Shown piece after piece: positions 1 to 12,800 of a stretch of DNA of 64,000 bases (within the stretch, counting starts at the first letter, position 1; every line of letters starts with the position of its first letter). The notes under the pieces are model-generated. The model saw only the letters and a program-made list of their open reading frames with translations, had not been told where the DNA came from and made no database searches. Position numbers and translations under genes: made by a program. Origin of the DNA: Stercorarius parasiticus (Eukaryota; Chordata; Aves; Charadriiformes; Stercorariidae); NCBI GenBank assembly GCA_013396915.1, contig VWZL01000908.1, positions 71,944 through 135,943 on the forward strand. The letters run 5' to 3'.

Positions 1-2394
1 GTCACTACATCTCACGTGCCAACCATGCTATATGGGGAAGTCATACAAGCACCTTCAGGATTTCACTGTCTTATGCCAGAAATACCTCAATGAGCAACAA
101 TTAAACAGCATTATATCTATAAATATTGAAAGAATGCTTTCTTAATCCCCTTTTGGTTTATTATCAAAGCAAAATCACAGATCCTCATTCGGAAGGCATC
201 TGTGAACCGCAATAAAATCAGTATAAAAACAACCCTTAACAAAAAATTATACAATGTTCTAAAGCACTGCTCCAAAACAAGGCAATTTTCACTCCTGTCA
301 CACTGCGGTCATCATTTTGAAACATCATTTTGTTTTTAGCTGACTAGTAGTGACTTAAGACAACATCTATTTAAAGGTACTACAGTGACACGTCATTTCA
401 AACAAACTAGTTTTGATCTGGTAGAATATTAGCATTTTTTTAACATGGAGGCATTCATTTGTATAAAATTAACATTCTTTTCAACAATATACTACAGAAT
501 TTCAAACTAGCAGGCAAAAATCTGCAGGTTAAAATGTTGTGTCTTTTAAAAGATACAAAGGCAAAAAAGTGCAAAGCTGACAGAATCGAAGATGTTAGCC
601 CCCATTCCTTCCAAAACTTTCTCCCTACTCACAAACTATAAAAACAGATGTAGGAAATGTCAGATCAGAACACCAGATAGTCTAAGAATGCATATACAAA
701 TGTAGCCAGTACAATGAAGAGAAAAAAAAATAATTAAAACTGTCAATTAGTGTATATAATTGCCCTTAAAAAAGTTTCATCCTAATGTTAGGAAACTGGA
801 CTCCAGTTTTTAAAGCCCAAAACATCTTTCCCTAAGTTACAATGTGTGCATTTGTCTACTGTATGTGTTAATGCTGAATATTCTTGTTACCCATACAAGT
901 CATCCTTTGAGCCTTGCTAAGCTTTTGACCTCAGTAGAGAATATAAACGAGGAGACAGAAATATTTTAGTTAGATGAACATATAATTCAGTTGTGGATCA
1001 GTAGTAGTTTCTATACTTTGGCAACAGAGATGATCTGATAAAATTTGATATGATTTAGAAAGATTTTAAGATTATTTTGAGGTTGGCGAATGAGAGGATT
1101 GTCCATTTCCGTGGCATAAAAAAAGCAAGTTTGTGCCTTAACAAGTGCAGTTTTTCCAAAGCATTTTGTAATATATAAAACAGAGTAGATTGAGGAATGA
1201 AAGGGAATTATGTTAAAACAGCCATGCAAGATCTGCACCAATTAAAATAGGTATCTGCCTAAATACTTTTATGCCATAATTCTGTGTCAAGAAAGGTGTT
1301 TTCCTTTTTTAAGGTCTGAATTATTTGACGTTGAGTTGCAGAAGTGCTTAGTAGGTATTTCATAACCTTGGAAACTATAGGCTATATTGCTAGTATGCAT
1401 TATTCTAAAATACCTTCTGGGAGAAACATACCCAGCTAATAACACACTAAAGCACTGGAGTCCATTTTGCATCATTGCATTTGTAGCGGCTAACTGAGTC
1501 CAAATTACTCCCTCATTCTGTTAATAAACAAAGACACAAAGAGAAAGAGACACGAGATAAAAAGTTAAGGCTGTAAATAGCCTCAGGTCTGGCAAATGGT
1601 GGTTAAACTTCTTGTCCTTGGTAACCATGGAAACCCCTTAAGCTAAGAGTGGAACACAGGCATTTTGTGGTCTGCAATTTACAAGCTGTTTATTTAATTA
1701 TGAAGGAATATGAAACTGTTAGGGGCAATGCAATTATCATACTGTGACAGTGTTTCAAGAGAAAAAATAGGTACAGAGAAATATAAGAAGTTAATTTTTT
1801 TGAAAATTACTTGGATTAGGACTTCTATGAAATGTCAGTGCATTGTTTTTTACTGAGATTTGTGATATTTTTTTTCCAAAAGAGTGTGAGGAGCCAAAAT
1901 TAGTAATACATTTTGCCATAATATCCCTCAGTAGATTCATATTAATTACGTCCATTCTATGCCTCATGAACAAAACCAAGGTCAGGGTGTATTTCAATTA
2001 AACCCTAGGTGTTACCAAAGTGCAGCACAGCCAGAATAGCAAGCACGTTATTACCAGATCTATCACTGCTGGGCAATGAATAGGTCACAGGTTCTCTTGC
2101 ATACAGTTTTTGTACAGCTTTAAATATTACAAGTGGGAAAATGTTTCAATTCAATTTAGGAGGCAGCTACTGAAATAAAATTAAGAGTGAAACTATGTGA
2201 TGACTCAGGGGGACTCTAACAACTACTGACAAGTGTTTTCCTGGGTCTGAACAACAAACTTTGTTGTTGGGAGTCACATGAATGTAGGGGTCCCAGGACC
2301 CTTTGCATACAATGGAAGTTTTAGCAACAATCCATCCTTGCTTTGATCGCCTTAATAAGACATCAAACATAAACACATCCTCGCAAGGCGTCTG
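1..2394. other. Noncoding AT-rich DNA, no gene seen
   Basis: No open frame here exceeds 80 codons and none resembles a known protein. The first kilobase is rich in short A and T runs and could be part of a long untranslated region on either strand, but I see no decisive polyadenylation or splice context. The only motif that stands out is an RFX X-box-like dyad near 1,621. Confidence 0.6.
1621..1634. promoter_or_regulatory. RFX X-box-like dyad
   Basis: The 14-mer GTAACCATGGAAAC matches the X-box pattern (two half-sites GTNRCC and RGYAAC with a 2-base spacer) at all but one position. RFX factors bind such sites in promoters of ciliary and other genes. There is no promoter or gene visible beside it, so function is conjecture; a single 14-mer can arise by chance in 64 kb. 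Confidence 0.3.
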
Positions 2395-2475
2395 GAAAGG
2401 AGATAGGTAATATCATCCTATTTTATGGCTGAAGAAACTGAGGCAATAATGGATTTAATCATTTGGCAATATTTT
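2395..2475 (+). repeat. MIR/L2-like relic
   Basis: The stretch reads as a diverged form of the shared MIR/L2 3' region: a 'tatcatcctattttatggct' segment followed by GAAGAAACTGAGGCA and then a degenerate tail. The 'gaaactgaggca' core is the hallmark of this ancient amniote SINE/LINE tail. It is too decayed to assign to MIR versus L2 by eye. Confidence 0.6.
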
Positions 2476-5007
2476 GCATGTGTCTACATGATACTTTGCA
2501 AACATGAGCTTCACACTCCATGCTGACTAGATGCAACGCTTGTTGCTCCAAATGGTAGCCATGTAGCAACTGTTAGCGTGTTGTCAACTCCAAGCTAATG
2601 TGCCTCACAGTGCTGCTCCAGCCTGGCCCTAATAGCACAAAGACAGAGTCTGCATCTGAGCAGAGCATGATGAATCTTGCTCACAGGAGTCCACAAGAGT
2701 CCAAGTGGATATGCTATAATGAAAGGTGTCATCAGCAGAGGCAGGACAGGGATCCAGAATTCGTGAATCAGTCCACCAGACTGATTCGTAAATCAGAATT
2801 TGTGACTCAGTCCACCAAAGAATGTGGACTTTATGCACATACTAAAGGGTGTGATCATCAAGTTTTAGAAGATCAACATGCCATGACTTTTAAAACTAAA
2901 TTTGGTAATTTTGATTTAATATTAGAAAATGTTCTGTCCTATTCTACAGATTCCTGTATCACTCTTCTTATCATAGTATTTGTACACCTTCCAGAAATGC
3001 ATTAAATGCCATAAACTTGTCACTTCATCTGTGTATTCTTTCTCTCATTCCTTCTCCCACAGGACTTTATTTAGATGCTGTTCTGGTTTGGTAGGTATTA
3101 TCAAGTATCTGCCGCAAGCTGTTGATACTGTAGGTGGCAAGTTTGAAGAAATACATTGTGAATTTGAAATTACAATGTATGATGTATGCTATGCTATTCC
3201 TTCTTGAAACTCATTGGACATGTTATGAGACGTGGTCCTCTCTTCTACCCAGAGAACAGGCCAGAGACAATGCTATGGATCATCTGGGACCCAGTCCAAT
3301 CCTTTCCACAATGGGAATAGGCAGGGACTCCTGGGGACCTACCGTCACCTTTTCCGTGTAAACTGTTCTCAAAACTTCCTCTTAGCAAAGCTCTCCAATA
3401 TATGTGCTATGATCTTCTGATCCTTGGCCCCAGGAAAGCTTTCATATAAGCCTCATGTCAGACAGGGTCTTGTCAAGCCCTGAAGTGATTTTTAAATGTA
3501 AATGTTTAAAAAAAACCTAAAAGAAAATTCCTGCTATAGAACTGTACAAGTGGCAAAGTGTGACATTTCAAATTCATGCAACTAGAGCTATGCAACTAGG
3601 AAGACGGAAATCACTTGAAAAAGAACAGTAGTTCACATTGAGGGAACTATTCTCAATAGCTGAAGAAGGAAATGGAAGAAAGTCATAGTTAAGAGATTCA
3701 TAACTGTTTCACATGCAACTAGGCAAAGATTCTTCTGGCACCACTGTGCCAGTCCAGGATAACATGAACTCCACCTTTCCCATTTACAATGACCATATCC
3801 TGTCAAGTGTCAGTCCTCTGCCACAAACATCTGTTTCTGACCTAGTAAAGGACTGATGATGTTTCATGGACCACAGTACTTTTGAAAGATAGTGTGCTCC
3901 AAAACCAGTTTCACTCTAAAGTGAATAATTACTAGTTTTAATTACGGAATTCCAATAATAAGTGCATTAACCCCCAAATATGTTTGTACAAAGCATAGTC
4001 ATAGGGTCACACATGTATATATAAGATTACATTTAAATTACAGAAATGCTTCACACTGTGATTTCCACACTGACCTTAACACGTAAAAGACATCCTTTCC
4101 CTTGACAGCTTAGTCAAGCACCGGAAGTAAAACCAAAGAAACCTACCTACCTAAGTCAAATTTTATAACTGTGTTGTCAAACATTGCAAACAAAAATAAT
4201 TATGTATTTTCAATTTAACCTGTTCTAATTTTATTCATACTTTAAATGAATTCTGAAGTAACTTGTTAATACTGGAGCATTTTGTTTCTGTACGTACTGA
4301 AATGAGGCACTAGCACAATCCCATATCATCCATCCCAATGTGTTTTCCTGAGGTATCCAAAACATAGTGCATATCTTCGCAGAATATATGGACTGATTTA
4401 AGAATTGATAATGTAGATCTGCCTAGAGAATTAACAAAGAAAGCTTGAATGCAGCTTGGTGAAAATCAAAGGCTCCAAAGGGGTTTGCAAGAGACAGTGT
4501 AAATTATGAGAGTCATTCTCTTTCTGTCCAGACCATCTATAAATCCAAGAATCATAAATGATAAAGATAGAGAAAACATTATCTCTCTGAAACTTCACAC
4601 TGTGATAAGTCTTATAGAGAAAAATAATAGATTACTGCATATTTTCATGTAGACATGGTTTTTAAATTGCTGAGTATACATTTATGTGATGGAATATCTT
4701 CTCTATATAGGCTGCTTATAGCCTGGTTACTGAAATCACTGGCTAAATTCAAAGTATTATTACCTCAATAATAAATTTATATCAGATCCAAGAAAGCTGG
4801 CATATACTTCTTTAGCAAATGATCATTTTCACTGAAGTGTTGTTTATCTGCTTCGAGTTAACCAACAGGATGCAATGTCCACTATCAGCAGTGCTGCTTG
4901 CTTGTTCATCTGTCCAGACTCTGAAGTGCTGATACAGTATTCTATGTTCATGAGCCCACCACACACTTCCATTTTTAACTAGATCCATGAAAGAAAATGA
5001 TAGGTAA
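2476..5007. other. Noncoding DNA with small dyad and splice-like motif
   Basis: A 135-codon frame (2,598-3,005) lies here but has no recognisable domain and contains a local 39-bp duplication, so I do not call it a gene. A strong pyrimidine tract ending in an AG occurs at 3,062. The remainder shows nothing recognisable on either strand. Confidence 0.5.
2755..2817. repeat. 39-bp-period direct repeat overlapping a 9-bp inverted repeat
   Basis: A 24-bp segment at 2,755-2,778 recurs with few changes at 2,794-2,817. Between them is a perfect inverted repeat: GAATCAGTC (2,765-2,773), a CACCA loop, then GACTGATTC (2,779-2,787). Two G-T wobbles would extend it to 11 pairs as RNA. Confidence 0.7.
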
Positions 5008-5072
5008 AAATTGACTCCTACAGAAACCAATGGGAGTTTTGTCTTTGATTTCAGTGGAGTCAGGACTCCATC
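5008..5072. repeat. Old amniote palindromic MITE-like repeat
   Basis: The segment contains 'ttgactcctacagaaaccaa', 'tgggagttttg' and 'gatttcagtggagtcagga', matching the arrangement of a widespread palindromic interspersed repeat seen across turtles, crocodilians and birds (two copies of a 'ttgacttcaatgg'-type arm flanking 'gggagttttgcc'). I recognise the family by pattern but do not assign a library name. Confidence 0.55.
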
Positions 5073-7109
5073 TCATATGTCAACAAGAATTTGCTATACA
5101 GAGCCAACTGCAGATTATTGCTGACGTAAGCATTAGGGTTTTGATGCCATTCTTTTAGGATAGTTCTCAAGGAGATGGAAATTTAATTTTCATTTAATTA
5201 TAACTGTCACGTAACAGAAAAGGAAAAGTTGTAAATGAGACAGCTACAAAGACAGAGTTCATGTATGTGAAAGCATGCTATGAAACAAAAGTAATGGAAT
5301 ATTTTAAAATATCAAGATATTCACATATTGAATTCTTAAAAAATTCCAAGAAATTTCTCTCCTAGCTTAAAAATGTATAGCCAGAGAGTGAACCTAGTGT
5401 TCAAAACAAACTTGAAAATTCTCTGTCCAAAGTAGAATAAATTTGATAGCTGATGTTATTCAAGGATATAAATATGCCTGTTTGCAGTACTGCTTTCCAT
5501 TACTATGCTGACTTCTATAGCAATACAAATATATTTATCACAGACAGCAGTGACACCACCTATTATTAAGAATGTCCAACATCTGCCATTGTGAAAGGCT
5601 ATTGTCAGTTTCTTAGAACTTTGTAAAATTTTAATCATTTACAGATGAAATGTTCCATGCTAGGGATATACCTACAGTATAGTCACTGAAAATTGTACAG
5701 ACACAGTCAGCACAGCTTTAGGGCAACTGTCATACATTATGGTCACAAACAGTTACCAAAAAAAAGGAGAATATTACTGATAAAAACCCAAGTACTGAAT
5801 TCGGGTTGTTTTTTTCATTCTGCACATTCAAAGAGACGGAGTTACTATCAGAAAAATATGATCTGGTCATATAGTTAAAGATAGTATTAAAACACAAAGC
5901 AGCCAATGAAGCTTGCATTCAAATGAACGTATTTATGCATGTAATAGTATACCTAATACACTTTGTAAAATATAGTTCAACATTATTTCTAAAACAACTA
6001 TTTGTTTCCTATCAGGAAAATATTTTCTGAATTTTTAAATTCTAACTATTGCTTCAGCCTGAACACATAAAAAATACAGTTGAATGACAAAAGTGATGAT
6101 GTGTCCAGATCTCTGTGGCTGAGAACTATTTCCTAGATTCTTATCTATGCTGTCTACTCCAGAATGATGCATAACATTACATATTTTCAGGCAGTCATTA
6201 GCACAGGACCATGTAAGCACTTCAAGTGGACAAATACATTGATAACACAGCCCTCCCATGAAGTATGCTGCTGAAGACCTTTGGCGTCATCAGGCACTCT
6301 CATACCAGAGTTCACTCTCATACACCAGTTCCATGTGGTTGTGGGCTGTTAAGAACAATGATAAATTTAAGTGCTTATGTTGCATTTAAATACCGACACT
6401 CTATAGCACATATATCCCCAGCACTGCTCTGCCTTATAGAAGTCTGGAAGATTACATAATTAATTGTATAGTTAATTTTAGTATTTGCCTGATATTTCTA
6501 GCTATATCCACTTGTGCAAGAATGCCTAATGGCAGCTATTACCAAGTAATTGACTGTCAATCTCTGCCCTTGAACTGCAAGAATTATTTTAAAACCTGGG
6601 TTAAGGCATCTTGGGAAAATCACCTTCATTTCTTTACTCATATTGCTGTCCATATGCTCAATACTTAAGAAAGCTCAGGAAGTGACAAGATGTAATAACA
6701 GTAGCTAGAACTAGAGAACACTACAAGGAGTTATGTCTCACATTCTTCACACAAAGCACAGAGGTCTCCTTTATGAGACCTGATTTCTGGACTGGGATCT
6801 AAATCTCAGAAGAATTTCATGGAAGACAGGAGAACTGCTGGGTATCAGAGATAAGGAGCATGCACAGATTTAAGAACTTACTCTAATACTGCAGCCATAG
6901 ATCTAAACCTAAGCTATCACCATCAGGGAGGGGATGATGGAAAAAAACCCAATTTTTTTTATATGTGAGCTCCTCTATGGCTCTGAGGAGGAAAAATAAA
7001 CAAACAAAAAAAGTGATGTACATAGCACATTCCAGTGGCTTCTTTTCTTTATAATTCTTTCCATTCCAGAAGTGTGAAGGCAATCTTTTTCTACGTAATT
7101 CTACAGAAA
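5073..7109. other. Noncoding AT-rich DNA
   Basis: Nothing recognisable: no frame over 75 codons, no repeat tail, no splice or promoter arrangement worth naming. Short homopolymer runs occur near 6,950. Confidence 0.6.
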
Positions 7110-7212
7110 TTGGCCAAATTTAGTCTAATTCTCAGATGGGATAAACTGGCATTGCTCCATTCAAGTCAATGAAACCAGAATTATTTTTATTCCAGCTGAA
7201 GTTTGTGATCCT
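7110..7212. repeat. Old amniote palindromic MITE-like repeat
   Basis: Begins with 'ttggccaaatttagtctaat', continues through 'gggataaactggcattgctc' and 'cattcaagtcaatgaaacc', and ends near 'tattccagctgaagtttgtg'. This follows the order of the amniote repeat whose intact form runs from a ggcc-aaattctg end through an 'actggcataaatc' arm and 'cattgaagtcaatgg' centre to a 'tttacaccagctga' arm. It is heavily diverged, so this is an ancient copy. Confidence 0.55.
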
Positions 7213-9764
7213 TGTTACCCTCTAGACTAGACTGATCCATTCTTGAGGAATATCAGGAGGTTCAGATATCCAGTTGCTATGAAAATGCAGCTTTTATAAA
7301 ATAGACTTCAAATGGTAAAGATAAGACATGAAAGAATGGTAATCATACATTAAGATTGGATTTAGTTTTAGTTCTTAAAAAATAAACTTTCCTTTTTCTA
7401 AATAATAAGTTATCTCCTTTCTTTTTCTCTTTTTTATTCCTTAGTACCATGAAATACAGTGTTTCAATGGTAGCTATGAAATAAAAACAGCAGACGTACC
7501 CCACAATAAATGAAGAGAGTTCCTTATCTCCAGTCTTTATAATGTGTTATGTCTGGTTAGGAGGTTTTACATTGACTAATAGATGGTAATAGTTTACGGT
7601 TAGATGCTGACTTTTATCTAGAAGTTAACCTGGGAGCTTTAAATCCTACAAACAACAGCTGACAAACACCACATATATTTATCTGAATTACTCTATTCTC
7701 CACTGTAGTCTAGCTATTTCTGGAGAGAAACACAGCATTTGTTTATAGTTTACCATTTTATATCAAGAAACACTGAAGACTGCTATCTTCAACTGAAATC
7801 GAAGGCAAACTTTAGAAATGTGCGTACATTTGGGGCTCAAATTTGACGTACAACAACACTTAGGGTAAACTTCCCTACTGTTTTGAAAAGTGCAATTTTG
7901 AAAGAAGGCTTGACTCCAAGAGGAGTGAATTTCTCATTCACTTGTATGACATTAGAGAATAGTATTTGTGTCAGAACAGCACCAGAGCACTGCTGTAGAT
8001 TTAGCTTGGAAGAACCATCTGCTTTTATGGAATTGCTAAAATAGCTTCTTTCAACTCTCTGTCTTGTTCAGCAGACACAGTGGATCTTTTTCAGGACAGA
8101 CAGAAAGCTAGGTATCCAATGTGAGGAGGCTAGTACTCCACATTCTTTAATCAATGGTAACTTACGTATACTGATAATGTTTCTATCAGTATTTGCAGAA
8201 GCATGTGCTAGACAGTTTCTCATCCCTGACATTTGTCTTGAGTGAGCCAGGGCATGAGACATTACTTGGGAAAGAGTTAGCCATGAATTATCTTACCTCT
8301 TCTTAAAAGTGAAGACAAATACTGCAAGAAAATAGTCATCATTTGGTGGCATCTATAAACATTCAGTATCTGCTGTTTAGACTGCCTTCATCAACTGCTG
8401 CTTCTTTTCTTACTTGAAACAGGTAACAGTGGCAAATACTGGGATTTAAAGTCCTCTCTATAGGTAACCACAAGAACAGGAGAGCAAAGCTGTATTAAAA
8501 TCTTACCATAATCCTTTAGAGCTGTTTAAGAGGGCAAAGTTTTCTGCTGCTCCACAAAGCAGCCCAGCAATGTAACCTACAAGATTGCAGTACACTGCAG
8601 TCAGCAAAACAGTCTTAATAGTTTCTCCTTAGTGTATAAAAGTAGCATAGCAAGACACCTTTCAATTTAATTACGGGTCTGCCAGGAACTTACAAACTTC
8701 ATTTTCCCTTCTTAAAGAGTACTAAATCCTCCTTTTAGAATTTCATTTATCTGCAGTCTGGTGTCCAAGTTGTCAGCAATTTTTTTTTTTCCTTAAGTAT
8801 AGTACAAATTTCTAAGTCATTTCAAAATTGTACAGCAGCAAAAATAACAATTTTTTTCTTTTAATGGTTTGGGGTGCTTTTCTTCTCACCAGGATCCCTC
8901 ACATTTATACTAAATACAGCTTCATTTTTCAAAATGAAATTTAATAAGCAGTACTTAAGAGTGAGAAAGGCACTTAGTAGACCATATTCAATTGCTCTTC
9001 ACTGCTATTCTTTAACTCCCAATTTTTACTGAAAGGGAAAGTAAGAACATACTAGGGAGTGAGAGGAATAATTTCATTAGTGATTGCTGAACAATGCAGA
9101 CACAGCAGACAGTACACCTGAAAGCTGGTGCAGGGCTAGTACTGTCCTCTTCTTGAAATTCTGATTTTCAGACTATCGATTCATGGATTTTGAACACAGT
9201 TTTGCTGCACCTGCCTTGCAGACTGTAAGGAATAATGGCTGATTCCATTTGCAACAAAAGCACTTTCACTTAATTTTTCTCCATATATTGTAGATCCAAG
9301 TTCTATAGCTGGACACAAACTCCAAAGGGATTGCTACTGATTAGTTCATGCATTCAGTTTCATACATTAGTATGAACTAACAAATCTATCCCAGGGAGCA
9401 GCCTTGTGAAGACCTTGTGCCTTATGAAGGTTGTTGGCCATGCCACTCTGCCCATTACATGGTGGTGTAAACATCAGTAACATGAACAAAATTCAAAGAT
9501 CCAGACTTCATACTTCAATTAAAGTGACCTGACATTTCATTCCCCTGAGAAAAAAGTTCTCTTTTCTGAACACACCTGAATTTTGCTGTCTTGGAATGTT
9601 CTTTTAATGGGAAGTTTCCATTTCAATTCCGTGCATGAAGATCAGGTCATTCAACACTAAATTACAGTTATGGATGTTGAGCCAGTGCTCTATAGCATGA
9701 AGAATGCTTGTAGAAAGTCCTGACTGTGCTGTAAAAGTGTTTACTGTCAAAAATAAAATTCATA
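7213..9764. other. Noncoding AT-rich DNA
   Basis: No recognisable gene or repeat. All frames are short (64 codons at most). T-runs occur near 8,780 and 8,850. Confidence 0.6.
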
Positions 9765-9822
9765 GGCCAGATCCACAGCTTGTATAAATCAGTATAGCTT
9801 CACTGGCACAGGATCTGGCTCA
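9765..9822. repeat. Compact palindromic MITE-like relic with 9-bp terminal inverted repeats
   Basis: GCCAGATCC at 9,766-9,774 is matched by its exact reverse complement GGATCTGGC at 9,811-9,819. The interior carries 'cagcttgtataaatcagtat' and 'agcttcac', which match one arm of the common amniote palindromic repeat ending in ggatctggcc. The element is shorter than a full palindrome, so the centre or second arm has been partly deleted. Confidence 0.6.
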
Positions 9823-12800
9823 CTGCATCCATTTAGATAGTTTCTCAAATTCCTGATCCTACATTTTTATCCAAGTGCTGGTGACAACTGAGGGTGAATG
9901 GACTTACACTTAAGGAAAACAAAAACAAGAAAAAAGGATAGCACCTCTCTTTGTTCATTGTTAATGAACAAGAATTAAGATTAGTTTTTAAATATCTGTC
10001 TGGCAAGTATAGTTCATTATATTCTTATGAAAATTATATTTAATGCAGCATTTCTCAAAAATGTTTGAACTTAATCAACAGCAGGGTCAGAAAAATGCCC
10101 TACAACTTTTTTGTGTCTCTGTTCTTTACAATGACTATTGGATTTCTGTCACAAGAAATAAACAAAGGAAGGTTTCTAGGAGGTGTCGATGATGGTTATA
10201 AGGAATTCAGTGTTCGATACACATGAAAGTCTTCTCTCTGGAATGAAGACATTAATGGATGCAGAGTATAAGTATTTAAATTCCATTTTTTACTCCTCTC
10301 CTGATGAATTATGACTTGCCAAAGCCATAACATAAAACCAGACAAATTCGAGATCAGTACTCAAAGGCCCCAATATTAAGCTTGCTTTTTACTTTTTTGG
10401 GCTTTTTTTGTCTAACCAATGTTGTCTTCTCGATCGTATTAATTCCACCTTAGCTTTATTTTCATGATCAGGTACTGAATGATCAGTTGTTTTGAACTAT
10501 AGAAATCAAATGAATCACTTTATCTCCCGTTTGCCCAGTCAGCTCACTCAAGGCTAAGTCATGTGCCATTGACCAATTAAGTGATTAAGAGGATTTCAAA
10601 AGGGAAATTGGGATGTTTGCTTCTGCATGTTTCTATTACATTGCTGTTTGCCACTTGTCCCTTCAGGCAAATGACATATCCCTTACCAGCATCACATTCT
10701 CTTATGCAATATGCAGAAATCTCGCCTTTCTGTTTAAAATTACAGATCTATCTTAAACAATGCATACTGGAGAAGATCACAGCCTTCCATTATCTTGAAT
10801 GTTTGATCTTAATGAGGCCTGACAGCACTTCAACTGAGTTAGAACAAAGTGCATAAAACTATCAGGACTGTATTAGAAAACAGTACCCAAAATCTTTGAT
10901 GTTTGATTCCTTTCTTACTCATACAAAGACAAGTATGAGCGAATAGAACTTTTTTTGTTACTCAAAGCAGCTGGTTGCAAAATCTAGAAACTGCAAAAAG
11001 GCTTTGCCAATAGATTGCACTTCAAAAATTATTCTATAAATGATTGAAGACCTTAAGTTTATTGTTCAAAATGCACTTAAAAGTGTAATTTTGATATAGT
11101 TTACAGTATAACTCAAAGTGTCAGAGTAGGAAGAAAATTATTCATACTCACTTAATGGGGTAGAAATCTAGGTTTTCTGGACACAAAAATGGCATTTGTC
11201 CAAACAAGCCACTCTTTCAGGGATTTTTTTTTTTCTTTTACCCTATACCTGCCTACATGTAGTATCAGATACCTGTTGTACCTGAGCAATGCTAATGATC
11301 AGTCTTCATAAGCTGAACTTAAACATGTTATGGAAAAACAGAATTAAAACTTGGCTTCTGTAAGCAGTTTAGGGATTATTTACCCTATCACTTGTTCATT
11401 CACAGGAAACCTGAGTGGTATGTGCAACATTTGCCATTAGTTGCAACTCTTAGGTAAAGAAAATAGTCTTGTTCCACAGCTAATGGAGTTATTCCTGCAA
11501 TACATGTAGCAGAACTTTTGTGCTGCAGTGTTGAAGATTATAAATTCACACCCTGCTGCTGAAAGATGCTGGGGGAGGTCATTACTCAGTCTGAGCTGAA
11601 GCTGATTTGATCTTGAAACTCAGCAGAGTAGCTTCCTGACTCAAGATCATAGAGTCTTTCTCAATAAAGGGTCAAATAAAAAATAAAAAAAAAAAAAAAA
11701 GGGAAAAAAATAAGAAAGAAGCTCATCTCAGTTAATTACTACAGCCATATCTGGCTCATTAGTGACATTGACTCATGTGGTGTGAAAAAACAACTGAAAA
11801 GGTTGCACCCCAGCAAACTAAACATGAAAAATGCTCTTTTGTAATTATGAATGAAATAGAATCATTGATTTATGGTTAATTATTCCTTTGACCATCTGAT
11901 ATATGTATAACTTAAGCGCAATGCAAAAAGCCATAGGACTTGCCAGAAAAAAAATAATTTTAATTTAATTAGGAGGCACATTTTCTTTTTAAGTTGTCCT
12001 CTTTTTATTCTTTTTTTTTTAATTTTTTCTTCATCTCCTCCCCCCTTCCAAAAGCACTGCCAATAGAATTTACTGAACAATAGCCTGTTATGCAATACAC
12101 TGAAATGTACACAGTGGTTTTGATGATAATAAACTCTTCAGAAGCCTGGAAATACTTTTTGCAGAGCCTGGGGATAAAAATCTAAAGAATTTAATTTCTA
12201 CAGACCTTACAAGAGAGTTTTATCCTTCCTACAAGATAACCCCAAAACACTATCTAAAAGAAATCATTTTTAATTAGGTTCTGAGGAGGAAACGCTGGCC
12301 CCAGTAAAATCATTAGAAAAACACTTTCTTTCCACAAGAGGTTCATTATACTCCATATGTTTTTAGAAGAAAAGAAATGCAGTCCTGTTCAATTTTTACA
12401 AGATCTCTATTCTTTTCATCCCTGTTAAAAGCTACATCCCAATGCTCTTTTGCTCATGTGTATTTTCTTGTGGGTCAGTTACAGATAAGCATAGATACTT
12501 GGAGATTTAAAAGACTGAAGCCAGCATACTTCACAATAATATAACCCTTAATTCCTGAAGTAGGAGTAAGATACCAACCTAGTTTTGAGGATCTGAGCCA
12601 GAACAACTCTTTGTGCCTTGTTATTGCATTGTTTATTGTAATTTTCCTGGAGTTTTGGAAGTCTTTTTATATTGGGTTCAGTTGAGTAATATATATATTA
12701 CCTATTTCTAAGTTAGAAAGAGAACCATGTGGTGATGTCCTCTATCCCTACTTTAGTCTCATCCCTTTTTAAGTTCTTACTAGTGCCTCACTCCAAATAG

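Noticed and set aside
2598..3005. 135-codon plus-strand frame
   Set aside because: No domain, spans a local duplication, and both strands are open over part of it.
11605..11640. Short resemblance to the internal promoter region of 5S rRNA, as in 5S-derived SINEs
   Set aside because: About 20 of 25 bases can be aligned around 'tttgatcttgaaactcagca', but the preceding 5S segments are not at the right distance and no SINE tail follows.
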